From Rhodocyclaceae bacterium (GTDB taxonomy: Bacteria; Pseudomonadota; Gammaproteobacteria; Burkholderiales; Rhodocyclaceae): a stretch of 64,000 nt of DNA. The translations under genes and the position numbers were made by a program. The stretch is taken from positions 1 to 64,000 of the forward strand of contig JAGTRP010000012.1 of the NCBI GenBank assembly GCA_018261935.1, in the 5' to 3' direction. The notes under the pieces are model-generated. The model was not told the origin of the DNA, did no database searches, and was given only the letters and a program-made list of their open reading frames with translations. Shown one piece after another: positions 20,328-29,628 of this stretch. Numbering within the stretch: the first letter of the stretch is position 1; each line of letters begins with the position of its first letter.

Positions 20328-20811
20328 GTTCCAGATGTTCCTGAATGACGGGCCGGGTCTTGGTCAGCAGGGCCTTCAGCTCTTCGTTCTTGGCATTGGG
20401 GATGAGGCTCTTGTCGATGGTGTCGAGGACCGTCTGGTGGTAGGTGACCTCGTGGTCGATGTAGGCCCGGTCGAAGGCGGCGCCCTTGAGGTCCTTGAGC
20501 TTCTTCAGGTTCTCCTCGCCGCCCGCCTTGAGGCTGGTGCTGGTCTCGTTCTCCTCGGGCTTCATCTTGAGCTTCTTGGCCAGGTCGGTGGCCTGCTTAT
20601 TGACGCTGGTGTGGTCGGTGACCATCCGGTCGGCGAAAGCCTTGACGTCCTTGTCGGTCGCCTTGGACTTGGCCACCTTGCCGGCGTCGATATCCACCTG
20701 GTTGGCCGCCACGGTGATGGCGGCGATCTGGGCATCGTTGAGCGCCTGCGCCAGGGCACTCCCGGCCGCCAGGCACAGGGCCGCGGCGAAGGCGACAGCT
20801 GCATTCTTCAT
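20284..20811 (-). CDS. DUF4142 periplasmic protein
   Basis: A 175-aa exported protein with signal peptide (MKNAAVAFAAALCLAAGSALA) and a four-helix, ferritin-like DUF4142 domain. It carries the usual A-D-R-M-V-T-D-H-T motif and two further helices containing D-H-E-V-T-Y-H and E-H-L-E-H-A. The His/Asp-rich helices suggest metal binding, but the biochemical role of the family is unproven. The ATG at 20811 has a strong GAGAGGAG Shine-Dalgarno; upstream codons in the same frame are not coding. It forms a two-gene operon with the cupredoxin downstream, which supports a periplasmic redox or metal function. Confidence 0.85.
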   Translation of the reverse strand: MKNAAVAFAAALCLAAGSALAQALNDAQIAAITVAANQVDIDAGKVAKSKATDKDVKAFADRMVTDHTSVNKQATDLAKKLKMKPEENETSTSLKAGGEENLKKLKDLKGAAFDRAYIDHEVTYHQTVLDTIDKSLIPNAKNEELKALLTKTRPVIQEHLEHAKKIQAALGKKTS

Positions 20812-20959
20812 GTTCGGGCTCCTCTCGGTTGAAGGCGATGTGACCGGCGGGGCAGCCGGCTGACATCTCCATTGACCATAGGAAGCCGCAACGGCGAAGA
20901 AAATACCGTGACGCCCATATTTTGCCCGCCAAAACGCCCCATGGCAGGGCGCGGCAACC

Positions 20960-23227
20960 CTAGGCCGGGACCGTGCTAGCCAACTCCTGGCGGGCTTGCA
21001 GCCAGCGGACGAAATCCTCCGGCGGCATGGGTTTGGCGAAGAAATAGCCCTGCCCCTCGGCGCAACCCTCGGCCTCCAGGAACTCCCGCTGGGCGGCGGT
21101 CTCGATGCCCTCGGCGATGACATTGAACTCGAGACTGCGGCCCATGGCCAGGATGGCCCGGGCAATGGCGATGTCGTGGGGATCGTCGGGCAGATGGGTG
21201 ACGAAGGCGCGATCGATCTTGAGGGTATCGATGGGCAGTTCCTTCAGGGACGCCAGGGAGGAATAGCCGGTGCCGAAGTCGTCGATGGCGGTGGTGACCC
21301 CCATGGCCTGGATGGCATTGAGGATGCGGCGGACCTCGGCCGGATTTTCCATCATGAAGGTCTCGGTGACCTCGATTTCCAGGTGATCCGGCGGCAGGCG
21401 GTGGGTGTCGAGGGCCCGGCGCAGGGTGGCCACGAAGTCGCTGCGGTAGAGCTGGGGGCCGGCCACGTTGATGCCCAGGCGGCCCACGTCCATGCCCGCA
21501 TCCAGCCAGCGGCGGGCATCCTGGCAGACCCGGTTGAGGACCAGCTCCCCGAGGGAAATGATGAAGCCGGTCTCCTCCGCCAGGGGAATGAAGTCGCCGG
21601 GGGGAACCAGGCCCCGCTCCGGATCGCGCCAGCGCACCAGGGCTTCCGCTCCCAGGTAGCGGCCGCTGGCGAGGTCCACCTGGGGCTGGTACCAGACCTC
21701 GAACTCGCCGTTGTCGATGCCCCGCCGCAGGCCCCGCTCGTTGGCCAGGCGCGCCTGGGCCGCCTGGGTCATCTCGGCCTGGTAGAAGCGGTAGGCGTTG
21801 CGCCCCGACGCCTTGGCCTTGTACATGGCGGCGTCGGCATTGCGGATCAGGGTGTTGGGTTCCTCGCCGTCCTCGGGGAAGACGGCGATGCCGATGCTGG
21901 CGGTGACGTGGGCGCTGTGGCCGCCGATATCGAAGGGCACCTGGATGGCCGCCATGAGATTGCGGGCCACTTCGACGGCGTCCTCGCCGTGCAGGAGATT
22001 GGAGATCACCAGGGCGAACTCGTCCCCCCCCAGGCGGGCGACGGTGTCCTCGACCCGCACGGTCTGCTGCACCCGCTCGGCCACCAGCTGCAGCAGGCGG
22101 TCGCCGAAGGGATGCCCGAGGCTGTCATTGACGATCTTGAAGCCGTCCAGGTCCAGCAGCAGGACGGCCACCCGGTGGCCGTAGCGGCGCGAGCGCTCGA
22201 AGGCGTGGGTCAGGCGGTCCCGGAAGAGGATGCGGTTGGGCAGGTCGGTGAGAGGGTCGAAATGGGCCAGCCGCTCCAGGTCTTCCTGGGAGCGCTTGAT
22301 GGCCGAGAGGTCGGAAAAGACCCCGACATAATTGGCCACTTCGCCGTTGGCCGAACGGACGGCGGAAATGGTCAGCCATTCCGGAAAAACCTCGCCGCTC
22401 TTGCGGCGGTTCCAGATTTCCCCCTGCCACACCCCTGTCCCCTTGAGGATGCCCCACATCTGGCGGTAGAAGCCTTCCTCCTGGCGTTCGGACTTGAGGA
22501 CCGCGGGTGTCTTGCCGCGCACCTCCTCCAGTACGTAGCCCGTGATTTCGGTGAAGGCCTTGTTGATGGAAATGATGCCCCCGTTCGGGTCGGTGATGAT
22601 GATCCCGTCTGCCGTGTTCTCGTACACCGCCGAAGCCAACTGCAGGTCCTTTTCGACCCGCTTGCGTTCGGAGATGTCCCGCCAGACGGAATAGAGGGCC
22701 ACCCGCCCGTCGAGCATGATGCGGGAAAGGGTGACTTCGGTGAGGAAGTCGGTGCCGTCGGCTTTCCGGTGCATCCACTCGAAGCGCTCGAGGCCGGTCT
22801 CCTCCACCTGCCGCATCAATCGTTCCGCCTTGGCATGGGACGGCTCGCCGTCCGGCTGGACCTCGGGGGAAAGGTGCGAAGGATGGGCATCGGCGATCTC
22901 GCTGCAAACGCTGTAGCCGAGGGCTTTCACGGCCGCCGCGTTGCAGGCGACGAATTTTCCGTCCGCGAGGATCCAGGCGGGATCCGGGGACGATTCGAAA
23001 CAGGTCCGGAAACGGGAATCCCCGTCGCTCCAGTATTTTTCCGGCGGCAGGCTGGCTGTCCTTTCAGCCGGGAGGGATGGGTTGCGCGCCTCCGGAGCGC
23101 GCTGCCGGCGCAGGAGTAGCCATAACAACCCGGTCACCGCGACCAGAATTGCCAACAGGGTAGGAGAAGCATTCGCCAGCATGAAAACGGGGGAGGCCTC
23201 AAAGTCATGGCCGGATAAGTTGGTCAC
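20960..23227 (-). CDS. PAS-PAS-GGDEF-EAL cyclic-di-GMP enzyme
   Basis: A 755-aa membrane-anchored signalling protein. One TM helix (about 22-40) is followed by PAS 1 (about 70-190), PAS 2 (about 195-315), GGDEF and EAL domains. The GGDEF motif is intact at 400-404, with an RxxD inhibitory site (RVED) five residues before it, so diguanylate cyclase activity with product inhibition is possible. The EAL motif (E528) and downstream E-T-F, DDFGTGYSSL and A-E-G-I-E-T residues of active phosphodiesterases are also present. Both activities therefore look possible; the net direction cannot be told from sequence. Monocistronic. Confidence 0.93.
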   Translation of the reverse strand: MTNLSGHDFEASPVFMLANASPTLLAILVAVTGLLWLLLRRQRAPEARNPSLPAERTASLPPEKYWSDGDSRFRTCFESSPDPAWILADGKFVACNAAAVKALGYSVCSEIADAHPSHLSPEVQPDGEPSHAKAERLMRQVEETGLERFEWMHRKADGTDFLTEVTLSRIMLDGRVALYSVWRDISERKRVEKDLQLASAVYENTADGIIITDPNGGIISINKAFTEITGYVLEEVRGKTPAVLKSERQEEGFYRQMWGILKGTGVWQGEIWNRRKSGEVFPEWLTISAVRSANGEVANYVGVFSDLSAIKRSQEDLERLAHFDPLTDLPNRILFRDRLTHAFERSRRYGHRVAVLLLDLDGFKIVNDSLGHPFGDRLLQLVAERVQQTVRVEDTVARLGGDEFALVISNLLHGEDAVEVARNLMAAIQVPFDIGGHSAHVTASIGIAVFPEDGEEPNTLIRNADAAMYKAKASGRNAYRFYQAEMTQAAQARLANERGLRRGIDNGEFEVWYQPQVDLASGRYLGAEALVRWRDPERGLVPPGDFIPLAEETGFIISLGELVLNRVCQDARRWLDAGMDVGRLGINVAGPQLYRSDFVATLRRALDTHRLPPDHLEIEVTETFMMENPAEVRRILNAIQAMGVTTAIDDFGTGYSSLASLKELPIDTLKIDRAFVTHLPDDPHDIAIARAILAMGRSLEFNVIAEGIETAAQREFLEAEGCAEGQGYFFAKPMPPEDFVRWLQARQELASTVPA

Positions 23228-23415
23228 GATCAGAATACTATCAAAGACGTAGATGAATACTACCTTTTATATATGCCGAAATGATTACACCGGGCTTACG
23301 AGGAAGATTGGCCGCACCGGCCGCCGGAACCAGGGCGCCCCTTCCCCACGCCGAAAGACTCCTTCGTTTCCATGGGGAGATCGGCATAAATAAACGTCCC
23401 TGGCTGCTCGCCGGC

Positions 23416-24642
23416 CTATCGGCAGCCGCCCTCGAAGGCTTCGCCGCCGATACCCTCCCCGAACAGCGGCAGGGTCATGGGGCCCGCAGCCTCGGCAGCC
23501 GGGGGAGTGGCCGAGGCGCCGGTCTTGCAGAGCCCGCCGGCCCGCACCCCGAGGAGGCGCAGGCGCCTGTCCAGGGGCACCCGCTTGAGGCAGAGGCCGG
23601 CATGGCGGCGGATGGTGCCGGCGTCGCCGGTGGGCTCCGGCAGGGTGATTTCCCGGGTGACGGTCCTGAAATCGTCGTAGCGCAGCTTGATGCCGATGGT
23701 CCGGGCCTCGTAGCCCTTGCGACGGAGGTCCGCCGCCAGCTGCTCGCACAGGCCGGTGAAGATGCCCCCCAGGATCTCCCGGTCTTCCCGGGGGTGAAGA
23801 TCCCGCTCGAAGGTGGTTTCACGGCTCAGGGACTTGGGCTCGGAATAGGTCACCACCGGGCGCTCATCCCGGCCGTGGGCGGCGTCATGGAGCCAGGCGC
23901 CGTAATTGGCGCCGAACCGGCTCACCAGCCACAGGGGATCGGCGGCGGCCAGGTCGCCGATGGTGTGGATGCCCAGCTTCTCCAGCCGGGCACTGGCCTT
24001 GGGGCCGATGCCGTTGATGCGCTTGGCGGGCAAGGGCCAGATCCGGGCCGGGATGTCGGCGGCCGTCAGGAGGGTGAGGCCATCGGGCTTCTCCAGGTCG
24101 GAGCAGAGCTTGGACAGGAGCTTGTTGGGGGTGGCGCCGATGGAGCAGGTGAGCCCGGTGGCGGCCTTTACCCGGGCCTTGATGTCCCGGGCCACGGCCC
24201 GCAGGCCGGCCAGGGGGTCGCCGGGCTCGCCAGCGTGGACGCCGGGCACTGCGGTGAGGTCGATGTAGATCTCGTCGATGCCCCGGTCCTCGATCACCGG
24301 GGCCACTTCCGCCACCGCCGCCTTGAACAGCCGGGAGTACTTGCGGTACTGGTCGAAATCGGCCGGCAGGAGCACCGCATCGGGCGCCAGGGCCGCCGCC
24401 TTCATGAGGCCCATGCCGGAATGGACCCCCAGGGCCCGGGCCTCGTAGGTGGCGGTGGTGACGACGCCGCGGCCCACGTAGTCGCGCAGCCGGGGAAAGC
24501 GCCGGGAGCCGTCCTCCCGGGGCGCCGGCGCCCGCCGGCCGCCGACCACCACGGGCGAGCCCCGCAATTCCGGGTAACGCAGCAGTTCCACGGAGGCATA
24601 GAAGGCGTCCATGTCGAGATGGGCGATCCAGCGGCAGGACAT
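23416..24642 (-). CDS. dinB: DNA polymerase IV (error-prone, Y family)
   Basis: A 408-aa translesion DNA polymerase. The N-terminus reads W-I-A-H-L-D-M-D-A-F-Y-A-S-V-E with the first catalytic Asp, and the second acidic pair is in RGIDEIYID. Helix-hairpin-helix K-R-I-N-G-I-G-P-K-A and the little-finger domain follow. The ATG at 24642 lies 34 bp downstream of a perfect LexA box, so SOS induction is expected. The length is longer than E. coli Pol IV (351 aa), mostly at the C-terminus, which is Gly/Ala-rich. Confidence 0.93.
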   Translation of the reverse strand: MSCRWIAHLDMDAFYASVELLRYPELRGSPVVVGGRRAPAPREDGSRRFPRLRDYVGRGVVTTATYEARALGVHSGMGLMKAAALAPDAVLLPADFDQYRKYSRLFKAAVAEVAPVIEDRGIDEIYIDLTAVPGVHAGEPGDPLAGLRAVARDIKARVKAATGLTCSIGATPNKLLSKLCSDLEKPDGLTLLTAADIPARIWPLPAKRINGIGPKASARLEKLGIHTIGDLAAADPLWLVSRFGANYGAWLHDAAHGRDERPVVTYSEPKSLSRETTFERDLHPREDREILGGIFTGLCEQLAADLRRKGYEARTIGIKLRYDDFRTVTREITLPEPTGDAGTIRRHAGLCLKRVPLDRRLRLLGVRAGGLCKTGASATPPAAEAAGPMTLPLFGEGIGGEAFEGGCR

Positions 24643-24675
24643 GGGAGTAGAGCCTTCCTTGCGTCATTCGAGTGG

Positions 24676-24691
24676 CTGTATTTTTATACAG
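24676..24691 (-). promoter_or_regulatory. LexA box of dinB
   Basis: CTGT-ATAAAAAT-ACAG on the minus strand: both half-sites and the 8-bp spacer match the LexA consensus of beta/gammaproteobacteria exactly. It lies 34 bp before the dinB start. Confidence 0.85.
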
Positions 24692-24732
24692 CTATCGCCA
24701 TAAGGCAACTACGCCGGACCGGATCGCCGGCT

Positions 24733-24813
24733 GCCAACCTGGCCAAGGAAGGCTGCCCGGTCTCCAAGGCACTGGACGTTCCCATCACCCTGGACGCGAA
24801 ACTGGAAAGCTGA
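24733..24813 (+). pseudogene. 3' fragment of an osmC-like gene
   Basis: About 26 codons ending at TGA 24811-24813 read as the C-terminus of an OsmC-family peroxidase (…NLAKEGCPVSKAL, then V-P-I-T-L-D-A-K-L), including the family's conserved C-P-V-S-x-A-L around the second redox cysteine. No upstream OsmC sequence or start exists in the frame; the dinB promoter occupies that place. It looks like the tail left after a deletion or rearrangement, and is not expected to be functional. Confidence 0.55.
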
Positions 24814-24879
24814 ACACCCCGCGTCCCCTGAGCGGCGATGGGGTATGCTATCCGCCTATTTTCGCCTGAGGAGAGGACG

Positions 24880-26292
24880 ATGAAGCTGCGCGCGGTCGGG
24901 CTGGGGGCTTTGTGGATTCTGGGTCAGGCGGCAGCCGCCGAGGCGGCCGGGGAAGTGGTCTCCGGCGCCGCCGAGCGGGAGGCCATGGCCATCACCGTCT
25001 ATAACGACGATCTCGCCCTGGTGAAGGAGCGGCGCAAGGTGACCCTGCCGGCGGGACTGAGCCGCCTCTCCCTGCGCGAGGTTTCCGGCCAGATGCGGCC
25101 GGAAACGGCGCTGCTGAAGGCGGTGAGCGGCCGCCCGGTGGCCCTCCTGGAACAGAATTTCGATTTCGATCTCCTCACCCCCGGCAAGCTCCTGGAGAAA
25201 TACGTCGGCCGCGAGGTGACGGTGATCCGCTCCCACCCCACCACCGGCGAGGAGCGGCGGGAGAAGGCCACGGTGCTGTCGGCCCACGACGGCACCGTGC
25301 TGCGCTTTGCCGACCGCATCGAAACCGGGGTGCCGGGGCGCATCGTCTTCGACGCGGTGCCTGCCAACCTGCGGGACCGCCCCACCCTGTCGGTGCTCCT
25401 GGAGGCCGCTGGCGGACCCCAGTCCCTGGAGCTGTCCTATCTCAGCGGCGGCCTCTCCTGGAGGGCCGATTATGTCGCCAACCTCTCTCCCGACAGCCGC
25501 CACATGGATCTTTCCGGCTGGGTGACCCTGAGCAACCGCAGCGGTGCAGGCTACGACAACGCCACCCTGCAACTGGTGGCCGGCACGGTGAACCGGGTCC
25601 ATCCCCGGGATGCCGGCATGCCCTACCCCATGCCGGCTGCGGCGCCAATGGCCCGTCGCCTGGAAGTGGCCCAGGAGCCCCTGATGGATTACCACCTCTA
25701 CAGCTTCGAGCGGCCCACCACCATCGCCGACAACCAGACCAAGCAGCTGGCCCTGCTCTCGGCCAGCGCCATCCCGGTCAAGCGCAGCTACCTGCTGGCA
25801 GGCAGCGAAGTGTATTACCGGGAGCGCTACAGCGACCTGGGGCCGAAGCTCAAGCCGGCGGTCATGGTGGAGTTCGAGAACAAGGGCGGGCAGCTGGGCA
25901 AGCCCCTGCCCGGCGGCGTGGTGCGGGTCTACGCCAGGGACAGCAAGGGAGCGGCCCAATTCGTGGGCGAGGACCGCATCGAGCACACCGCCAGGAACGA
26001 GAAAGTGCAATTGAAGCTCGGCGAAGCCTTCGACATCACCGCCGAGCGCAAGCAGACCAACTACCGGAAGCTCGGGGACAACCTGATGGAATCCTCCTAC
26101 CGCATCGACATCCGCAACGCCAAGGAGGAGGCGGTGACGGTGCGGGTCCAGGAGCCGATGCCCGGCGACTGGGAAGTGACCCAGGAAAGCCTGCCCCACC
26201 GCAAGGAGTCTTCCCGCCTCGCCGTCTGGAATGTGGAGGTGCCGGCCGGCGGCGCAGCAGCCCTGGAGTACACCGTCAGGACCAAATGGTGA
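24880..26292 (+). CDS. DUF4139 domain exported protein
   Basis: A 470-aa protein starting at the ATG 24880, preceded by GAGGAGAGG; a longer frame from 24838 lacks support. A signal peptide ends near A-A-A-E-A-A (about 20). The body is the DUF4139 beta-rich domain: I-T-V-Y-N-D-D-L-A-L-V-K-E near the start, the L-S-Y-L-S-G-G-L-S-W-R-A-D-Y core, and a C-terminal Y-R-I-D-I-R-N-A-K strand and E-Y-T-V-R. The role is unknown; the architecture suggests a secreted structural or adhesin-like protein. It stands alone, convergent with the DUF3135 gene. Confidence 0.8.
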   Translation: MKLRAVGLGALWILGQAAAAEAAGEVVSGAAEREAMAITVYNDDLALVKERRKVTLPAGLSRLSLREVSGQMRPETALLKAVSGRPVALLEQNFDFDLLTPGKLLEKYVGREVTVIRSHPTTGEERREKATVLSAHDGTVLRFADRIETGVPGRIVFDAVPANLRDRPTLSVLLEAAGGPQSLELSYLSGGLSWRADYVANLSPDSRHMDLSGWVTLSNRSGAGYDNATLQLVAGTVNRVHPRDAGMPYPMPAAAPMARRLEVAQEPLMDYHLYSFERPTTIADNQTKQLALLSASAIPVKRSYLLAGSEVYYRERYSDLGPKLKPAVMVEFENKGGQLGKPLPGGVVRVYARDSKGAAQFVGEDRIEHTARNEKVQLKLGEAFDITAERKQTNYRKLGDNLMESSYRIDIRNAKEEAVTVRVQEPMPGDWEVTQESLPHRKESSRLAVWNVEVPAGGAAALEYTVRTKW

Positions 26293-26323
26293 GGGCTCCC
26301 CGGCCAGCCGGGGCGCTGCGAAA

Positions 26324-26635
26324 CTAAGGCTGCTTCACCGGCAGGTCGGCCATCTTGTGCTGGCGGGCGATGGTCTGGATGTCGCCGAACAGGTCGGACA
26401 TCCGCTTCAGCAGGAAGGTCAAGCGCCGGGCCATGGCGAGATAGGTCTGCTCGCCGGGGGCGGTGCGCATGCGCTCCATGTCGATCTGGAACTGGATGCG
26501 ATGGCCTTTTTCGGGATTGCTGGAATTCTCGATGAAATTCCTGATCAATTCTTCCCGTCTGCGGGCGAATTCCGCCGGGTTTTCCTTGGCCAGCCGGGCC
26601 ATGAGGTCGAAATCGAAATCCATGGGGGGGGACAT
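26324..26635 (-). CDS. DUF3135-family protein
   Basis: A 103-aa cytoplasmic protein. The ATG at 26635 has an AGGAGG Shine-Dalgarno at ideal spacing, so the longer upstream frame is rejected. The N-terminus M-D-F-D-F-D-L-M-A-R-L-A-K-E-N-P-A-E-F and R-R-R-E-E-L-I match the DUF3135 pattern; the rest is amphipathic helix. Function unknown. It is convergent with the DUF4139 gene and ends 32 bp from it. Confidence 0.7.
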   Translation of the reverse strand: MSPPMDFDFDLMARLAKENPAEFARRREELIRNFIENSSNPEKGHRIQFQIDMERMRTAPGEQTYLAMARRLTFLLKRMSDLFGDIQTIARQHKMADLPVKQP

Positions 26636-26845
26636 CCTGCCTCCTGCGTCGGATAGGGCTCGAGGTAAGGCCGGTTCTCTGGCCGGGCGATCTTTGCTGA
26701 TTGGATTGCCCCGCCAGCGCCGAGTTGCCCTCCGTCGGCAAAATGGTGTCTGGATGCCGCAATCAATAAGCAAAGGAACCTAGACCGCAAACATGTCCCT
26801 AATTTGGAATCCGATGCTCAGAAATACGCAGAAGCAGGAAACCGA

Positions 26846-27106
26846 ATGCCGAAACTGTCCGAATACGTGGAGATGGCCGCAAGCGACTACTTGCAGGAAA
26901 CGGGGAACGTGGAGCTGGAGCCTTTCTGGATTGCCGAATATTTCCTGTACAGCGGCGTCCAGGACGACTATCCCCGGCAGGACCTGGTGACCTTCCACGC
27001 CCTGGTGCAGAAGACTCTGAGGAAGAAGGCCGAGCGGGCCGGCCAGGACGCCCGCCGGCAGCTGGAAAAAATCGCCCGTTTCGCCAAGCAGCGGCACAAG
27101 CCCTGA
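26846..27106 (+). CDS. Small hypothetical protein
   Basis: An 86-aa protein from the ATG at 26846, which follows an AGGA Shine-Dalgarno; an in-frame ATG at 26804 is less likely. It is mostly helical, acidic in the first half (Y-V-E-M-A-A-S-D-Y-L-Q-E) and strongly basic at the C-terminus (R-K-K-A-E-R...F-A-K-Q-R-H-K). No family recognised. Codon bias matches the core genome, so it is probably expressed. It is convergent with parC. Confidence 0.55.
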   Translation: MPKLSEYVEMAASDYLQETGNVELEPFWIAEYFLYSGVQDDYPRQDLVTFHALVQKTLRKKAERAGQDARRQLEKIARFAKQRHKP

Positions 27107-27152
27107 CCTGCCGCCATGGGAGAGGCGCAGCCTCCCCCGGCGGCGGTGCCCC

Positions 27153-29480
27153 TCAGGGCCGGCCCCCCCTCAATTTTCGCCCCTTGCCGCCCCGGGAGCC
27201 CCGGCAGGCCGCCAGGCGCTCGCCCTTGAGATTGCCGGCTGCGCCATCCACCACGGGCACGACTTCCTCCAGGGCGGTCTTGCCGGGGGCGGCGTCGATG
27301 AACTTCACCCCCTTGCCCTTGGGCAGGGGCTTCACTTCCTCCATGCCGAAGACCAGGGCCCGGCCGTCCTCGGTGAAGCAGGCGATTTCCCCTTCCGGCG
27401 CCGGCATGAAGGCTACCGGCCGGTCGTCGTCGGCAACCGTCATGAAGGCCTTGCCGGCCTTGCCCCGGGACAGGAGGTCCTCGCTGCGGCAGCGGAAGCC
27501 GTAGCCGCCGGCGCTCGCCACCAGGAAGCTGCTGCCCGCCGCCACCGCCTGGGCGAGGCAGGGCTTGCCGCCGTTCTGGAATTCCACCAGGGACGCGGCG
27601 GGCACCCCGTCCCCCTTGCCACCGGGGATGTCGGCAGCGGCAAGGGAATAGGCCCGCCCCTGGGTATCCAGGAGCACCAGGCTATCCACCGTCCGGCAGG
27701 GCAGGCAGACCAGGAGGCTGTCGCCGGAGCGGAAGTTGAGCTGGGCCGGATCGACGCCATGGCCCTGGCGGGAACGCAGCCAGCCGTGCCTGGAGACGAT
27801 GATCGTGGTGGGCTCATCCACCACCGAGACGGTCTTGGCATCCGACACCGTGACTTTCTCCGCCGCCTCGATGAGGGTGCGCCGGGGATCGCCGTATTTC
27901 TTGGCGTCGGCATCGATTTCCTTGGCCACCGAGGTACGCAGGGCATCTTCGGAGGACAGGAGATTGCGCAGGCCCTCGGCCTCCTCCCGGAGCTTCGCCA
28001 GTTCCTCGCCGATCTTGATGCCTTCCAGCCGGGCCAGTTGGCGCAGGCGGATTTCCAGGATGTCCTCGGCCTGGATTTCGGAGAGCTTGAAGGCGGCCAT
28101 CAGATCCGCCTTGGGGTCGTCCGACTCCCGGATGACCTTGATGACCCGGTCGATGTCGAGGAGCACCGCGAGGCGGCCTTCCAGGATGTGAATGCGCTTC
28201 TCGGCTGCGGTCAGGCGGTGCCGCGTGCGGCGCTCGACGGTAGCCAGCCGGAAGCGGCACCACTCCTGCAGCATGCTGTAGAGGGAGGCCTGGCGCGGCG
28301 CGCCGGTCGTCCCCAGCACCGTCAGGTTGATGGGGGCGTTGGTTTCCAGGCTGGTGTGGGCCAGGAGCAGCCGGATGAGGTCGTCCTGGTCCTGGCGCGA
28401 CGATGCCGGCTCGATGACCAGGCGCACCGCATGCTCCTTGCCGGATTCGTCCCGCACCCCGCCGGCGGAAATGGCGGAGAGGAAGGCGGCCTTCAGGTTG
28501 AGCTGTTCCGGGGTGAAGATTTTCTTCCCCGCCTTTTCCTTGGCGACCGGGTTGGAGCAGGACTCGATCTCCGACATGACGGTGGCGGTGGAGACTCCCG
28601 GCGGCAGTTCGGTGATGACCAGGCGCCACTGGCCCCGGGCCAGGGGCTCGATTTTCCAGCGCGCCCGCACCCGCAGGCTGCCCCGGCCGGTGCGGTAGGT
28701 GGCGGCGATTTCCTCCGGCGCCGAGATGATCTGGGCGCCGCCGGGATAATCGGGGCCCGGGATCATGGCCAGGATCTTCTCTTCGGAAGTTTCCGGCTTC
28801 CTGACGAGCTTGGAGGCGGCGGCCGCCACTTCCTTCAGGTTGTGGGCCGGCACTTCCGTGGCCATGCCGACGGCGATGCCGGAGGCCCCGTTCAAGAGGC
28901 AGAAGGGCAGCCGCGCCGGCAAGAGGGCGGGCTCGTCGTTGGCGCCGTCGTAATTGGGCTTCCAATCCACCGTGCCTTCGTCGATTTCGGACAGCAGCAG
29001 CTCGGCGATGGGGGTGAGGCGGGCCTCGGTGTAACGCATGGCGGCGGCGTTGTCGCCGTCCCGGGAGCCGAAGTTGCCCTGGCCGTCCACCACGGGATAG
29101 CGCAGGCTCCAGTCCTGGGCCATGCGGACCATGGCGTCATACACCGAGGAGTCGCCGTGGGGGTGGTACTTGCCGATGACGTCGCCCACCACCCGGGCCG
29201 ATTTCACATGCCGGGGGCTCTTGTAGAGGCCCATGCGGTGCATGGCATAGAGGATGCGGCGCTGCACCGGTTTTTGGCCGTCGGCGGCCGAAGGCAGGGC
29301 CCGGCCGGTGACCACGCTCATGGCGTATTCGAGGTAGCGGCGGGCGGCGTAGTCGGCGGGGGACGGGATGTCCGGAGCGGGAGCCGTGGCCTCCGGTGGC
29401 AGGGGCGGCATGGCCGCGGCCTGGGGATGGTCAGCTTCGTCGGCGGGCTGGCCGCCGAAGAGGTTCAGTTGGTCAGACAT
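27153..29480 (-). CDS. parC: DNA topoisomerase IV subunit A
   Basis: A 775-aa catalytic subunit that cleaves and rejoins DNA to decatenate replicated chromosomes. N-terminal winged-helix domain with [17 protein letters not shown], the quinolone-resistance region [15 protein letters not shown] with the wild-type serine retained, and catalytic tyrosine Y150 in MRYTEARLT. Coiled-coil gate and beta-propeller C-terminus follow. It is ParC rather than GyrA because it is paired with parE and is shorter than GyrA (~875 aa). It lies downstream of parE with a 148-bp gap that holds repeat copy B. Confidence 0.94.
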   Translation of the reverse strand: MSDQLNLFGGQPADEADHPQAAAMPPLPPEATAPAPDIPSPADYAARRYLEYAMSVVTGRALPSAADGQKPVQRRILYAMHRMGLYKSPRHVKSARVVGDVIGKYHPHGDSSVYDAMVRMAQDWSLRYPVVDGQGNFGSRDGDNAAAMRYTEARLTPIAELLLSEIDEGTVDWKPNYDGANDEPALLPARLPFCLLNGASGIAVGMATEVPAHNLKEVAAAASKLVRKPETSEEKILAMIPGPDYPGGAQIISAPEEIAATYRTGRGSLRVRARWKIEPLARGQWRLVITELPPGVSTATVMSEIESCSNPVAKEKAGKKIFTPEQLNLKAAFLSAISAGGVRDESGKEHAVRLVIEPASSRQDQDDLIRLLLAHTSLETNAPINLTVLGTTGAPRQASLYSMLQEWCRFRLATVERRTRHRLTAAEKRIHILEGRLAVLLDIDRVIKVIRESDDPKADLMAAFKLSEIQAEDILEIRLRQLARLEGIKIGEELAKLREEAEGLRNLLSSEDALRTSVAKEIDADAKKYGDPRRTLIEAAEKVTVSDAKTVSVVDEPTTIIVSRHGWLRSRQGHGVDPAQLNFRSGDSLLVCLPCRTVDSLVLLDTQGRAYSLAAADIPGGKGDGVPAASLVEFQNGGKPCLAQAVAAGSSFLVASAGGYGFRCRSEDLLSRGKAGKAFMTVADDDRPVAFMPAPEGEIACFTEDGRALVFGMEEVKPLPKGKGVKFIDAAPGKTALEEVVPVVDGAAGNLKGERLAACRGSRGGKGRKLRGGRP

Positions 29481-29521
29481 GTTCTACGCATTCCTTAACG
29501 TACCTGAGCGCGTCGGGCGGG

Positions 29522-29607
29522 ACATTTATTCCGCCGGGCTGCGGAACTCGGTCGCTACGCGACCTCAGACAGTCCTCGCCCGGCTCCATAAACGCCCCGC
29601 CCTCCGG
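29522..29607 (+). repeat. Dispersed palindromic repeat, copy B
   Basis: An 86-bp copy located between parE and parC. The inner stem reads GGTCGC-TAC-GCGACC where copy C has GGCCGC-TGC-GCGGCC: a C-G pair is replaced by T-A, a compensatory change that keeps the hairpin. Confidence 0.8.
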
Positions 29608-29628
29608 TTGCATTCTGCAGCTTCCTTT

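Noticed and set aside
23228-23415. Small gene between dinB and the GGDEF-EAL gene
   Set aside because: No start with ribosome binding site or coding bias; the AT-rich part is best explained as the promoter of the GGDEF-EAL gene.
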